NCBI GenBank assembly: GCA_029204225.1
Contig: CM055114.1
Location: 13,762,144-13,826,143 of the forward strand
Source: Diphasiastrum complanatum
Taxonomy: Eukaryota; Streptophyta; Lycopodiopsida; Lycopodiales; Lycopodiaceae
DNA: 64,000 bases
Direction of reading: 5' to 3'
In this document: positions 1 to 13,743 of the stretch, piece by piece
How positions within the stretch are numbered: position 1 is the first letter of the stretch
Layout of the letters: the number at the start of each line of letters is the position of its first letter
Program-made: the position numbers and the translations under genes
Notes under the pieces: generated by a model
Told to the model about the DNA's origin: nothing
The model's database searches: none
What the model saw: the letters and a program-made list of their open reading frames with translations, nothing else

Positions 1-342
1 ACTCAATTACTTCTGTTTTTTTTTCATACTGAATCAATACTATCTTTTATTGCGTTATTTCTATATTTCTTTGTGACAAATTATTTGTCAGATAATTCAA
101 TGCTTAATTGTTTGGCTACACAATCACTGTAGTACTGATGACTTCAAAGTTAGTTACTATAAGATTAAACATGATTTCTATCACTATTGTTTTGTTTGAA
201 ATTGATAGGCGTATTCATGCATTGAAAAAGAGGAAGATAGTTTATTCCGCCATGCATGAAAAGTTTTCTTTCTAGACACTCGAATAATTTTCATTCATTT
301 CTTTTTGAGTTCGACCTATCTTCACAACACCTCTTTTCGACA
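1..342 (+). repeat. LTR of Copia family A (5' LTR of A1, cut by window start)
   Basis: The sequence ends in CGACA and is followed directly by an initiator-Met type primer binding site, so this is the 3' portion of a 5' LTR. Related copies in the opposite orientation occur at 14937-15183, 17837-18500, 18890-19134 and 63622-64000. They share the stretch around the conserved TGCATG(G/A)CGGAATAA-like core and the AAGAAACGAATGA-like stretch. The LTR start lies outside the window. Confidence 0.8.
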
Positions 343-355
343 TGGTATCAAAGTG
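343..355 (+). other. Primer binding site of Copia A1
   Basis: TGGTATCAAAGTG follows the LTR end without a gap. It matches the 3' end of plant initiator methionine tRNA (TGGTATCAGAGC in most Copia elements) with small changes. It fixes the LTR end and the plus orientation of A1. Confidence 0.75.
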
Positions 356-823
356 AAATCTCTAATACTTAATATTTTTTGCAATATCAAATTGATATCA
401 TACTCTTCAGTTTTTTTCAACCTTTCAGTATCAGAGAATTGATTTCCTATTGTTAGCATTACTGCATCTTAGCGTCATCAATACAATCGACAGACTAAGT
501 TCCAGATGGATTCTAAAAGTAAAGCTGGTCTTATCACAGACAAGCTGAATGGATCCAATTATCATTTGTGGAAATTTAAGATGAAGACCTTGCTTACCAC
601 CAGCGAATCATGGAATGTTGTTATAGGTATAGAAGTAACGACGGCCCAAAGTGGAAATTGAAGGATGGTAAAGTTTTTGTGCTTATTATCCTCAATATAT
701 CAGATACACAGATTGGACACATAGCTGAAGCTAAAACGTCAAGAGACGTTTGGGACATCCTGAACTCACTATATGATGTGAGAGGGACGTAACTACTAAG
801 TTACATCTACGAAGGAAATTCTT

Positions 824-1737
824 TAATGGGGCAAGGGAGATAGAAGAACGTGAACGGAGAAGAGAGCAGAAATATTGCGAAACAGCTCTCCAGTTCTAAT
901 CAGTTGCTAAATGCAAAAACAGTCTAATGGACAACTTATGCTAAATGTAATCTCAACTTTAAGTGTTCTAATTGCCCAACAGGATCTTAAAACTTAATTC
1001 ATACTCTGAAAACAAGAGTACAGTCCACCAAAGAGATTAGAGATGGTTTGTGTGTGGTCCTACTGAAATCAGATTCAATGTGAAGTGTAGTTCTGAAATA
1101 AGTGGAAGAGCCATATGATATCGTGAGTTCCTCAGACGTCGAAGACGACCATCGTATGATAAAAAACTGAGGAGTTGTAGACGTCCGTGTTCTGATCAGA
1201 GTGAGTAAACAAGCACGATCAAGCAACAATGAAAGTGCATTCAATCACAACAAGCATTCATCTACGTTGTACACAGATAAAAACGTGCTGCTGCTATATT
1301 ACACTGAAGCACAATACAAATAGCAACTACAACCACAATTGATGGCGTAATTGGGAGGCCCAAATAATGCGTCTCATGGATGGAGCAACCAACAACCTAT
1401 ACTTGGATGATATGATCTATTTATACGTTTCATCCAGGTATTAACTACAATAAATGATTGTCACCTAATTAGGTAAGTCGTTGTACTTGGAAGTATATGG
1501 CTTATGTGACAACTATACATAGTGTATACTGTCAACCCATAGGGAATGTTGACGTGGATGAGGGCATTGTAAATTCTCTCACTTCGCTTTATAAGGGAAG
1601 CAACTTTCATATTTGGGAAGTGGCTGGGAACATTCGTCGCCTAAAGTAGATGACCTTCGGCACTTTTCTCTCTCATCGGGATTTTGCGAAAAAGACGAAG
1701 GTGCCCTTAAAAAGGTGAAGGTGCCCTTAAAAAGACG
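824..1737 (-). repeat. 3' LTR of B1, truncated
   Basis: Direct repeat of 3142-4040: it starts TAATGGGGCAAGG (TG changed to TA) and shares GCTGGGAACATTC near 1626. It ends within the AAAAAGACGAA motif, where it meets pol sequence. Differences from the 5' LTR are frequent, so the insertion is not recent. Confidence 0.75.
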
Positions 1738-3073
1738 AACTTGTATTCACGTGTCCAAATCGACTATGCCACAGAGTAGCACTGTTGTTTGCATTTTCAT
1801 TAGAGATACTAGTTAATGCAACTGAATTAGAGAGTACGTAAAGATTTCCGACTCTAGTGCATGTAGTCAGAGTGGTATTTTCCTCGAGTATTGTACACTG
1901 CTCAGATGAGAAAGTAACAGTGTAGCCCTCATTAGCTATCTTAGAGACTGATAACAGGTTCTTTGAGAACTGAGGAACATGAAGGACGTTAGGAACACAA
2001 ATGGACAGATCGTTGTTGAAGCTAATCTTCACTGCTCCTTTGCCTTCTATGCGTATGGTGCTAGAATCTCCAAGGTAGATAAATTGGTCTCTACTATAAG
2101 CTGTGTACTCCATAAACCATTCCTTGTGAGAGGTCATGTATTGGGTAGCACCGTTGTCCAGGTACTAGCTATCACAGTCTTCACTATTGTTGTAAGCCAT
2201 TAACAAGTGTGTGTCTTGCTCCTTGAATTCGGCCGCATTGGAGAAGTCTGGTTGCTGTTGTTGTTGGTGCTTCTTTGCCTCGTTGTAGATCCGGATACGA
2301 AACTCCTTGATGTTGTGATTGGCTCTTTTGCAATATCTGCAAAAAAGCTTCTGGTGCGATCCACCATGATCACCTTGAGTGTGAGGCTTCTACTGTTGCT
2401 GCTACACTTGATTCTTGTGCTTTGAATAGTCTTTCTTCTTGGTGTATAGAGCCATGGATTTGTCTTTGACGGACAGACTACTAGTCTTTCTCCGCATTTC
2501 TTCTTGAAGAAGATGACCAATTACCTTTTGAAAGGTGAGGTTGGGTTGTGTGGAGATCATCACCACAAAGTTCTCATAGGACTTTAGAAGAGAAGAAAGC
2601 AAGGTCATGACGACATCATCATCTTGAATAGAACATCCTAAAACTGATAACTAATCTAACAGGGACTTGAAACTGTTGATGTGAGAAGTGATGGCAGTAG
2701 AATCAGACATGCTAAGAGTAAAGAACTTCCTTCTAAGATGTAATATCGTGGTTACATCGTGAGTCTCATAGAGACTTGATAGCAAGTCTAGTGCTTCCTT
2801 AGAGGTTTTGCACGTGGTAACGTGAGATATTTGGAAGTTGGCCAGATTGAGTGTGATGCATGCGAAGGCCTTCTGATTTTTGATCCTCCAGGACTTTGCC
2901 TGATCACCATCTTTTGGTTTCAGGTCTGCACCTTCTACTACATCCCAAAGATCTCTATCTATCAACATCATTCTAAGTTTCAATTTCCAAATGTAGAAGT
3001 TAGAACCATTGAACTTGTCAATGACTCTAGCTTCAGTGAGTGATGAAGATGAAGAGCTACCTATATGAGACAT
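1727..3073 (-). pseudogene. Copia B1 gag, zinc knuckle, protease and partial GAG_pre-integrase
   Basis: Gag starts at the ATG at 3073 (MSHIGSSSSSSLTEARVIDK), chosen because it opens the SSSSS leader before KFNGSNFYIWKLKLRMML. UBN2 motifs follow (AFACITLNLANFQISHVTT, TSKEALDLLSSLYE, LHLRRKFFTLSMSD). The frame shifts near 2600 and continues to LLQEEMRRKTSSLSVKDKS. A zinc-knuckle remnant (CRYCKRANHNIKE) lies near 2330. The protease and GAG_pre-integrase stretch (2137-1727) reads CTRVGNLYVLSNS and ATLWHSRFGHVNTS, then ends in LTR-derived residues at the deletion join. A gag of the same family occurs at 55400-56118. Confidence 0.85.
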
Positions 3074-3141
3074 AATAATAATATACAAATAGAACAAACT
3101 TAATCTCTTGGTTTATTTGAGCTAGAGCTTTGATACCAATC

Positions 3142-4629
3142 TGATGGGGCAAGGGAGATAGAAGAACGCAAATAGAGAAGAGAGCAGAAATATTGCGGAA
3201 TAGCTCTCCCATTCTAATTAGCTGCTAAATGCAAAAACGGTCTAATGGAAAGCTTATGCTAAATGTAATCTCAGCTTTAAGTGTTCTAATTGCTCAACAG
3301 AATCTTAAAAATTAATTCATACTTTAAAAACAAGAGTACAGTCCACCGAAGAGATTAGAGATGGTTTGTGTGTGAGAGTACTGAAATCAGATTCAATGTG
3401 AAGCATAGTTCTAAAATAAGTGGAAGAGCAGTATAATATCGGGAGTTCCTCAGGCGTTGAAGACAACCATTGTCTGATAAAAAACTGAGGAGTCATAGAC
3501 GTGTTCTGATCAGAGTGAGTAAACAAGCATGATCAAACAACAATGAAAGTGCATTCAATCACAACAAGCATTCATCTACGTTGTACACAGATAAGAACGT
3601 GCTGCTGCTATATTACGCTGAAGCATAATACAAATAGCAATTACAACTAAAATTGACGGCGTAGTTGGGAGGCCCAAATAATGCATCTCATGGACGGAGC
3701 AACCAACAATCTGTTCTTGGATGATCTATTTATAGGCTTCATCCATGTAATAACTACAATAAATGATTGTCACCTACTTAGGTAAGCCGTTGTACTTGGA
3801 AGTATATGGCTTCTGTGACAACTGTACATAGTGTATATTGTCAACCCATAGGGAATGTTGACGTGGACGAGGGCATTGCAAATTTTGTCACTTTGCTTTA
3901 TAAGGGAAGCGGCTTTCTCTCACTTCGCAAATTTGGGAAGTGGCTGGGAACATTCCTCGTTTAAAGTAGACGACCTTCGGCATTTTTCTCTTTGAGATTT
4001 TGCGAAAAAGACGAAGGTGCCCCTAAAAGACGAAGGTGTCTTTAAAACAGTTCAACATGAAAATAGATGACCTTCGGGAATATTCTCTCTCTTCATGAAC
4101 TTTTCATAAACAAAGTTGAAGGTATGTAAAAATATTTGAACTTTTGAACTATCGTGAACATTTCGAAAAAGTCTAGGGTGTTTAAAATAGTTGAAATTTT
4201 GGACTGTCGTGAAACTGTCGCGAAACTTTCGTGAACATTTCGCGAACCTGTCTCAAACATAGTTCTACAGACTATCTCGAAAACAATGTAAATCTGCAGA
4301 CTTGTTCTAAATGCGAGTTTTGTGGCAGTCATTGAAGATGGCCAAGTCTTCAATGACTTCAAGTTGTTAAACTTAACATCTAAAATTTGAAATTATGACA
4401 AGATTGGTTACCCTTTGTTGGAGATCAGCAGCCGAAAGCCCGTTGTAGACATTCTTCAAATAAATTGGCTGTCTAAATTTGTGATTCATGTAGGTATCAG
4501 ATGAGCAGACGTAAAACCAAAGTTGGTTTCACCTGACCCTAGATCAATGATCAATAAACATGCAGGAAGAATCATGAAGTAGAAATTAGTCATTCACCAA
4601 GGAGGCAACTGTGAGCTTAATTTCCAACA
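3142..4629 (-). repeat. 5' LTR of B1
   Basis: About 1,488 bp, beginning TGATGGGG and ending CCAACA on the plus strand. The first roughly 900 bp align with 824-1737, including GGGAATGTTGACGTGGA and GAAAAAGACGAAGGTGCCC. The remaining about 590 bp (to 4629) have no partner because the 3' LTR is truncated. On the coding (minus) strand the primer binding site at 3138-3127 follows it after 3 nt. Confidence 0.8.
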
Positions 4630-5407
4630 TTCTTCACATTCAAGATGTCTACTAGTGATTCTCTTCAGAGTCACATTAATCAGTTTAAGAATCTCTTGCA
4701 ATAGATGGCCGCTATCGGATCAGTCATAGACGATCAAGACGCAATTATGACAGTGCTTTCAAGCTTGCCCTCTACATATGAGAACTGGGTGATGATCATA
4801 TCGACACACTCAGATTTAACTCTTACTAGAGTTATCACTATGTTGCTGCAAGAAGACAATAGGAGAATTCAAGACACTTTGTCTACTTCCTCCTCTCGGG
4901 CTCTATATGTCAACAAAGGCCCTAAGCGACAAAAGCAGAAAAGTTTCCAAAAGGTTGCAACAACGAATCAAAAAAAAAAAAAAAAAAAGAACAATCATCA
5001 AATCCACAATCAAAGAAGAAGATGTTTTACAAGTATTGCAAGCGCAATAACCATGAGATTAAGGATTGACGAATTCTCCAAGCGAAGAACACAGCCAAGC
5101 AACCTGATCAACAAGCAAACATAGTTTCATCATCTCCCCAGGTCGAAGTGGACGAAGGCACATTCATGGTCAAAGATCAAAGCGCATTTTTGGATGATTC
5201 ATGGTTTCTTGATTCTAAGTAACTCAACATATGACCAATCAATGTGAGATCTTCAACTCCTACATGCCTTACAACACAAAGAAATTTGTTCATCTTGGTG
5301 ACAATAGTACTCACACTATTGAAGGTGAAGGTACTGTAAGATTGCGGTTCCAGCATGATCAATTCAAATTACTATCAAAGGTCTTATATGTTCCTAAACT
5401 CTCTGAA

Positions 5408-5904
5408 TGAAATAGCTAGAATTTGACAATCTTAACAAGATCTAAGCAAAGGCTAGATTACACAGCCATGGAAGTTAGTATAGAAGAGGAGCATAGTGTA
5501 GGGGGCATCATGGACCTAGTAATATTGATGAAGATGAGATAGCCAGTGACGAGCATACTCTTGAGTAAGACCACTTCGATGTTGGCACAAATATGTATCG
5601 AGTTTTGGTTCAGTGCGTGGCTGTGTACGTGCAATCTTAGAGGATGTCTGGAGGATCGCAAGAAAAGAAAACAACCAAACAAGGTCCTCTGCCATTTTTT
5701 GAGGAGCCAATGTCTTTCAAATTACACACTCAATAAAGAGCCCACCGACATTGTTGGAAGATTAGTGTGGGCTGACTTTCTAACATCGCTCAATGTCCAC
5801 ATCATAGAGGACGAGTATTTAGTGCCCCCTTGGAATATATTCAATGATGCACTAACACAATTTACGGTTTGCCAATTGGTGCAATATCAACTGCAAACAA
5901 GCTG
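5408..5904. other. Unassigned segment with one open frame
   Basis: Between Copia A1 and the next gag relic. A 119-codon frame (5546-5905, +) contains RLVWADFLTSLNVHIIEDEY and no recognised motif. It lacks a convincing start context. It could be an exon fragment or relic of an unidentified element. No RNA or repeat structure seen. Confidence 0.3.
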
Positions 5905-6190
5905 ATTTTTTCCAAAATCTGTCAACACTCCTTGGATGGAAGCAATTTTCATGTGTGGAGATTCAAGATGGAGTCATCCTATTGGCTAAGGAGTTATGGA
6001 AAGTCGTAGGCGGAATAGAGAAAAAATCTCTAATTGACTAGCAAACACTTATCAAGTGAAAAGTAAAAGATGACAAAGCCTTTTCTTTATTAATTTTGAA
6101 TATTCAAGATTCATTCTAGGTCACGTTTCCAAAGCCCAAACTTCCAAGGAAGTATGAGGCATTCTAAACACTCTTGTAGTCAGGATGTTG
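5905..6190 (+). pseudogene. Degenerate Copia gag relic
   Basis: Reading across frames gives LDGSNFHVWRFKMESS, then KELWKVVGGIEKKSLID and KDDKAFSLLILNIQDS, the usual N-terminal order of a Copia UBN2 gag (GSN-W-K, then W-VVG, then ALILNI). Stops and at least two frameshifts break it. No LTR or primer binding site could be tied to it. Confidence 0.65.
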
Positions 6191-6239
6191 GAGGCCTACA
6201 CTTCATAAATATATAGAGAATTGCATCTGAATATTTATC

Positions 6240-6390
6240 TTCAAATTATATTGCATTCATTTGTTCTAGCAAATGTTTAAACTTGTTGAGATGATCAGTC
6301 ATTAATTCTTTCTCTAACATACGCAATGAGAAGAATTTCTTTTGTAGAAATGATTTAGTTGAAACATCTCTAACATCAATCATTAACACT
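6240..6390 (-). pseudogene. Copia gag fragment, opposite strand
   Basis: The minus strand reads IDVRDVSTKSFLQKKFFSLR followed by TDHLNKFKHLLEQMNAI, the middle of a UBN2 gag domain (compare LHLRRKFFTLSMSD and INSFKSLLDQLS in B1). It meets the plus-strand relic at 5905-6190 head to head, so these are two separate insertions. A degraded primer-binding-like TTATCAAAG lies to the right near 6530. Confidence 0.6.
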
Positions 6391-7600
6391 ATGTTACTGG
6401 AAGAATCCATTTGTGGATACTAAGTAAAAATGATATATGAATGTATGAAAGTAGCTTCTCTCAATATGATAAGGTTCACATAGCCAATTAGTCTTAACCT
6501 ATTTTAATACTATGTAGGTATCAGATAGTGAGTAGTGTTAACCTACTTTGATAACATCTTAGAAAAAGAAAAAGAATTCAGTGCAGAGAAATTAGACTTA
6601 AGGGATTCACACAAGTTTTGAAAAACTCAAATACTCGGTTCTATAATTAGACAGATAAAACTATCTATTGATTATATATCAATATAAATTTTTTGAAAAT
6701 TCTTTTATACTAACAATGTAATCAAACTTATCAATTTATCTATCTCTTAGAATCTAGTTGAGACATTATAGCAGCCATGGTAGTTTTGATAGGTAGCTGA
6801 TTAAATCGATTACTCAGTTAGCAACTTTGGATATGAATAGATAAAACTATAGAATGATGTAGGATCATACAAAGTTGAATCTTGAACATGTTCTAAACAA
6901 CTAGTGGAGCTAGATAGAGAGAGATTGACAATCAACATTCATGCATTACAAAATTTTAGAATGAATCTTGAAAGATAGTATCATTCAAAATAGCAAATAC
7001 TTATACACATGAATACAAAGCATTTAGATGTTGTGTGGACTTCTCATATCAGTATAAAGCCTGATAAGAAATATTGAGATGTCCAAGATTATTGTGCAGA
7101 CAATCGATGATGATTTTGTTATATTTTCTACTTATTTGATTGATCGTATTGTCATGGATTGTTCATACAATACACATCAGCTTGATTCATAAGCTAACAT
7201 CAAACATATTCACATAGTAGCTTAAAGAGAAAGTACACATCAATCCAAGAAACAGATAGGTGAAGTTTATTTGAAAAAAGAGAGAACCGATACATATAGA
7301 CAACTGTGATCCTGATTTTGAATTCATAAGAATCTATTCAGTTAATTATCTAGCCAAACACAAAACACTTTGGATGATTTTTTTTTTTTTTGCAGAAAAC
7401 AACAAACATTCAGACGAATCAATATGAGAGCAACATAACATAAAAGAAAAAATCAGAAAAGCATTAATCAATTTATAGTTGGCATAATTGTAAACACAAT
7501 AAAACAAGAAGCTTACATTTAGAAAGTAACAATGTACAAATCAACATGAAATGATGAGCATGAAACAATAGCGATGATAACCACATGTCTAAATGCTAAC
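6391..7600. other. AT-rich DNA without recognisable genes
   Basis: No open frame above about 60 codons and no RNA gene seen. The left part may be an old LTR belonging to the minus-strand gag at 6240-6390, but I found no second copy to prove it. An 11-nt T run lies at 7381-7391. Confidence 0.4.
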
Positions 7601-9798
7601 TTTGATGTGCGTCTTCCTTATAGGTAGTGACTTCATTCCTTTGATGAAGTTCCAAGGCTTCATTTCATAAGCTTGCGCTTTGACCACATGAATGGAACTA
7701 GATTAACTTATTAAATATACAAGGTTTTGTTCCCAATGAAATAGGCATGACCTTTCAGGACCACTCATGACATTCTCTGCGCCCCCGTTATACACTGTTC
7801 GGACTGCCCTCTAGTTCGCTTGGGCCTCATCTGCCATGAATCCATGAAAGTCAACATGGTCGTGACCTAAACGCTTCGTGACTATGTTGAGCATCTCCCA
7901 GAATAGAATTTGTGCCTCAGTATCCTCTTCCTTCATCTCACACATAGCTATGCTCAACAGCTCTTGTACACTGAACCAAAACAATCAAGAGCATGTTCGT
8001 AAGTTTTTCTTCAAATTGGAAAAAGTTTTGTTCAACTTTGTTGGAACATAAAAGAGATACCTTGTCGTAGATGTGGCATGCCATTGTTGCCCATCCAATT
8101 ACTCTTCTGGTGTGATCAAATTGAGCCCAAGCATACTTGAGATCTCCATTGCTTGTTCGTCGCATTCGATTTACTAGATCCACTCCTGAAGCAGGTCCCT
8201 TCATTGACATTTTGAAAACAAAGCAACGGTCTTCTAAACAACCTTGTCCTAGGAATCTGCTACCATGAAAGAAGTTTCATTGAATTCTTCTTTAGGTGTA
8301 GAAGACTGTCCAAACCATCTCCTAAAGGCATGACTGTGTTCTTCGCCTTGGAAACCATCCGACGTAATCTGACACATATACACCATAGATTGGAACTTGT
8401 TTTAGGGGTCCAAAAAAGAAATTCTAAAACAGAGATTTTATTTATTAATGATGATGTACCTTCTATTTTGGACAAGAGGAATCAGCTCATTCAAAAAGTT
8501 TCCAAGTTCCAGATCTCCGACAACCTCGTTTGGTAGGCGATCAGGCTTTGTTAGAGTTGATGAGATCAAATCTCTTGCAATCATCATCTGCACTTTTTGT
8601 GGTCCAGCATTTTTGTCAGCCTTTACTGCCCTTTCAACCAATAGTGTAGTGTTTTTAATACTCCTCTTCGATGTCCCGGGTTGCACATCATGTAAATGTT
8701 TTCCAGAGTGTATCATTAACCTGGTGAGTGTCTCATTGTTTGGCATGACACAGTACAAAATGCAAGAGCAAGTGTCAACATGTTGCATGTCATTTGCAGA
8801 AATGGCAAGTAATGCTTCCATCAAAATCTACCACATAGCCTAATGGGCATTTTTTCTTTAGCAAACCTTTAAAGAAGGTTCTATTGTGGTGGCCACTGTT
8901 TATCTTGTGGGGACAAGAGACACTTAAACACTGGAAGACCCTAGTGCAATAACTCACTCGGACCACCATCTCAAAAGCCACATTGCTTGTTATTGGTTTG
9001 GTCCACGTGTGCCCGTCGAATTTTTGCTCCATGCCATTCATCGAATGAACTTTATTGAATGTGGGGAAAAATTCAAACACAATGTCTCCATCATAAAATC
9101 TAGGGATTTCTTCCACTGTCATGCATGTCGGTATTTGTTTAATCAGTCTAGAAAGTAGCATGGATCGAGTTTGTGAAATAATCATGGGAATGACACTGCT
9201 TCCTTCTAATCCAATAGATTTATTGGTCTCAATGGATGCAAAATCATCATCAACTTCAACTGAAACTTGTTCATAGTGTGTTTAAATCAAACTCAGCATC
9301 AGTAGTTTCCTTGTCCAACAAAATAGGCTGTGATGCTCCATTTTCATTTTGCAGACCATAGGTTGGCTGGTGGGAGTGTCCTCTTATGCCAAACTTGCCT
9401 ATGAGGATAGTTGTATTGTTTATCTTGTCATTTATTTTTTCTTGACTAATTACATTGTAGTGGCATGATATTGATGCATCCACTATGAACTGAACATTGC
9501 CCTCTATGTCCAAGTGCTCCTTCATTAAAATCAACAAGGGTACATCACCATCTACTCATACAACGACATTGAAGCTACCCAATTCATATAAAGCTTCTAG
9601 CCTCCTTTGTAGGCATCCCTTGTTGATAACATATTTGCCATCTAACAAGGGGAATGTAATAGGTGCACTTGTACTCATGGGAAACTCGATTGTTGCCTCC
9701 ATTTTCTTGCTCGTCGTCACACAATTTAGTGGAACTTTGCATGCAACAAGAACAAGTTGCACACCATTGTTGAAACTAAACTTTTGCCAGAAAGACAC
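7600..9798 (-). pseudogene. MULE-like transposase relic with introns
   Basis: Minus-strand exons, read downward from 9798. The first block (9798-9271) has one in-frame stop at 9556-9558. It passes by frameshift near 9280 into SVEVDDDFASIETNKSIGLE, then the 9185-8790 block with a Cys/His-rich region (CPHKINSGHHNRTFFKGLL, ITCHFCK). After another shift comes 8824-8438: CSCILYCVMPNNETLTRLMI, GKHLHDVQPGTS, and GPQKVQMMIARDL. The C..C..HxH pattern suggests a WRKY-GCM1/FLYWCH-like zinc finger, as in MULE transposases. Further exons hold DLKYAWAQFDHTRRVIGW, then EEDTEAQILFWEML, FMADEAQAN, and ERSCLFHWEQNL, resembling the MULE catalytic end (C-x2-HW). Intron 7971-8060 has GT and AG ends. Function is inferred; no terminal repeats were found. 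Stops and shifts indicate decay. Confidence 0.55.
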
Positions 9799-10009
9799 AA
9801 AAACATATAGATACTTATCGATATTAGATACTTACATATACAAAGCTTATAGAAAGCACAAGAATAACAATACAGCAAAACTGATCAGAAATCAAAATGA
9901 TTTGAATTCAAGCCCCTATTTGGCAATAGATTCTATTTTGGCTTCTTCTTCAAAAGCAGAGTGGAAGAGAATGCCAATTCGAAGAAAATGTTCGAAGAAA
10001 GAAGAAAAG

Positions 10010-10865
10010 GTAAAATTACATACCACTGATACTAAACTGACATTAGTTCTTGGAAAAGGAGTCCATCTTCACAGTCATTTAGCATTCCCTACTCAACATG
10101 CATGTAAAGGTAAGGAATCAACTAAACTGACTACAATGGTCTCAATATCTAAGTTGAGCTGGATTCATGTCACCAATGCTACCTAAATGCTCTCCTTCCA
10201 TTAAAACTCAATGGAAGTATGAATCTATCCAAAATATTCCTCCTTTGGTTCAACCGATCTCAACGAATCACTTGATTTACCTCTCACTAAATCTCACTTG
10301 AGGTTGAATCCAAAAGTCAAAAACACACGTCACAAAGTAAAATAAAATAAGCAACAAAAGGAATGATCCTCATCAAATTTGTTACCATCATATATATAAT
10401 TAAAAAGAGATACATCAAGATTAAGTTCAAGAAAGATATTGAGACAACTATGTGTGAACAAGGCCAAAAGAACCATGTGTAGCCTTAAACAGGAGAACAA
10501 TTCTACTTGTTCCCTTTAGACACTTTAATACTCATTTAGGTGCAATTTATTCTTTCTACATCTACTCAATTGAGTATTGGCTCAATTTTCTCACTAGCAT
10601 TCCAATGTTATCAGTTAGGTCCTTTGTAGACCATAGTGTACATTGAAGATCCAATAGGGTTTTGTAAGGCTTTCTCTTCAAAATTTTTCTCTTTTTATAC
10701 AAACCACGGTACATCTCAATGCTCATCTTCACAATCATATCCACGTGTGTCAGTATGGAGAAGCAATCCTTCATTTTTGAACTTTTCAACCATATGTGCA
10801 ATATATTTTTTCTTGAGACAAACATATGATTCCTTGATTTGTGATCTCTAATCAAAGTTTTCACT
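10010..10865 (+). repeat. Dispersed repeat R1, copy a
   Basis: Shares long stretches with 47524-48265, 61190-62100 and, inverted, 19320-20270. Shared landmarks are AAACTGACATTAGTTC, CTCAATATCTAAGT, TCATCATATATATAAT-like text, GAGACAACTATGTGTGAACA and CCAATAGGGTTTTGTAAGGC. On the minus strand all copies can be read as KPYKTLLDLQCTLWST or a close variant, but the frame is short. The first edge coincides roughly with the end of the MULE relic. It may be the end of an unidentified transposon or a duplicated host segment. Confidence 0.65.
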
Positions 10866-11099
10866 TAGCTTGGACTTTCATTCATTCGGTTATTCTTATC
10901 ATTGCTCACAATCACTACATTTAATAAATTGCTACTACTAGGGAGAGGTCCTCATATTCTTGCATATTTTAACTAGCGTCAAAGTAGCTCCTTTTAGAAT
11001 CATTTTGCTAGAAAAAAAGATCTACCATATGGCCATACAACATTCAAAAAGATTGTTTAAACATATAGAAAACTTTCTTAAGCATGTATATTTTTTTGT

Positions 11100-11600
11100 T
11101 ATCATTCTTAAAACCCAATAAGTTTTGCATATTTATACACTTCTCCACCTAGATTGCCATGAAAATTTGTGTGTTTACATCAGTTTGCTCCACTTCCATT
11201 TTGGCCCAATTGATAATAGTCTAGGAGATGCCATTTTCATCATGCAAATGTCTTCAAATTGTCGATCCCCTCCACTTCACTATGTCCCTCTGACACATCC
11301 CCTTTGCACTTCTGTGTGATTCATACCCATTTGCTTCCTATCCAAACCTTCATGTCCAACAATACGAATCCAAATATAACGTGCATGCTTGTCATGTCTG
11401 ATGAACTCGATGCTCGGGTAAAGAGACTCCCTGTATAAGCATACAACCCCTCCAGATCCACAACCACTAGCTGATCTAGTCTCAGGTTTGTACACAGAAT
11501 CCCATCTGTATCCTAGGAAAGTGGGTAATCCTTGCTCCCGACTCTCATGAGTCTCTATAAAACGTAGTAAATCTTGGCCAGCGATAAAATCAATCAGTTT
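11100..11600 (-). pseudogene. LINE-type endonuclease (EEP domain) fragment
   Basis: The minus strand from about 11590 reads DFIAGQDLLRFIETHESREQ, LPTFLGYRWDSVYKPETR, SGCGSGGVVCLYRES and ARYIWIRIVG. ETHE followed by a GYRWDS-like strand, a G-rich GSGGVVCL turn and an IWIRI strand resembles the exonuclease-endonuclease-phosphatase fold of non-LTR retrotransposon ORF2. The open frame stops at 11280. Only the N-terminal half of the domain is visible and no LINE reverse transcriptase lies nearby. Family assignment is by pattern and moderately sure. Confidence 0.5.
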
Positions 11601-11753
11601 TTGTTTGCAATTTTTTTTTTATGGGGTAAGAAAGAGAGTAAGAATTGGTTTGTGTGTGTAAATTAGTGTGTGTTAGGATGTTAGGTGTGTTTGTGAGAGA
11701 GTATTAGTGAGTGAATTGGAATTTTCAAAATTTGTAAGAATATTAGATTTGTA

Positions 11754-13743
<1,990 letters not shown>

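Larger units (their letters stand above)
824..4629 (-). mobile_element. Nested Copia element B1, internally deleted
   Basis: A complete insertion in A1 gag, flanked by the 5-bp direct repeat TTCTT at 819-823 and 4630-4634. In minus orientation it has a 5' LTR (3142-4629), a primer binding site (3127-3138), gag, zinc knuckle, protease and the start of the GAG_pre-integrase domain. The coding region then stops abruptly at about 1740 and joins directly to a 3' LTR lacking its first part (824-1737). The rest of pol and about 0.6 kb of LTR have been lost in one deletion. The host gag reads sensibly on both sides, which confirms the insertion boundaries. Confidence 0.85.
506..5407 (+). pseudogene. 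Copia A1 gag-protease, split by nested element B1
   Basis: Gag (UBN2/DUF4219 type) starts at the ATG at 506 with KLNGSNYHLWKFKMKTLL, shifts frame near 625, and continues as ILNISDTQIGHIAEAKTSRDVWDIL up to about 820. Insertion of B1 (824-4629) separates it from FKMSTSDSLQSHINQFKNLL at about 4640. The reading then runs through MAAIGSVIDDQDAIMTVLSS to about 5010, shifts frame after a run of A at 4971-4988, and gives a zinc-knuckle remnant (CKRNNHEIKD) near 5037. The aspartic protease region follows at 5150-5400 (MVKDQSAFLDDSWFLDS), with the active-site DSG degraded and followed by a stop. Homology ends at about 5407, so integrase, RT and RNase H are missing. Several stops and frameshifts make it non-functional. 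Confidence 0.85.

Noticed and set aside
2207-2425. Leu-rich plus-strand frame resembling a signal peptide or membrane protein
   Set aside because: Antisense of the zinc-knuckle and linker part of Copia B1 gag.
9497-10186. 229-codon plus-strand frame
   Set aside because: The left part is antisense to the MULE-like exons and the right part runs into repeat R1; the frame crosses unrelated pieces.
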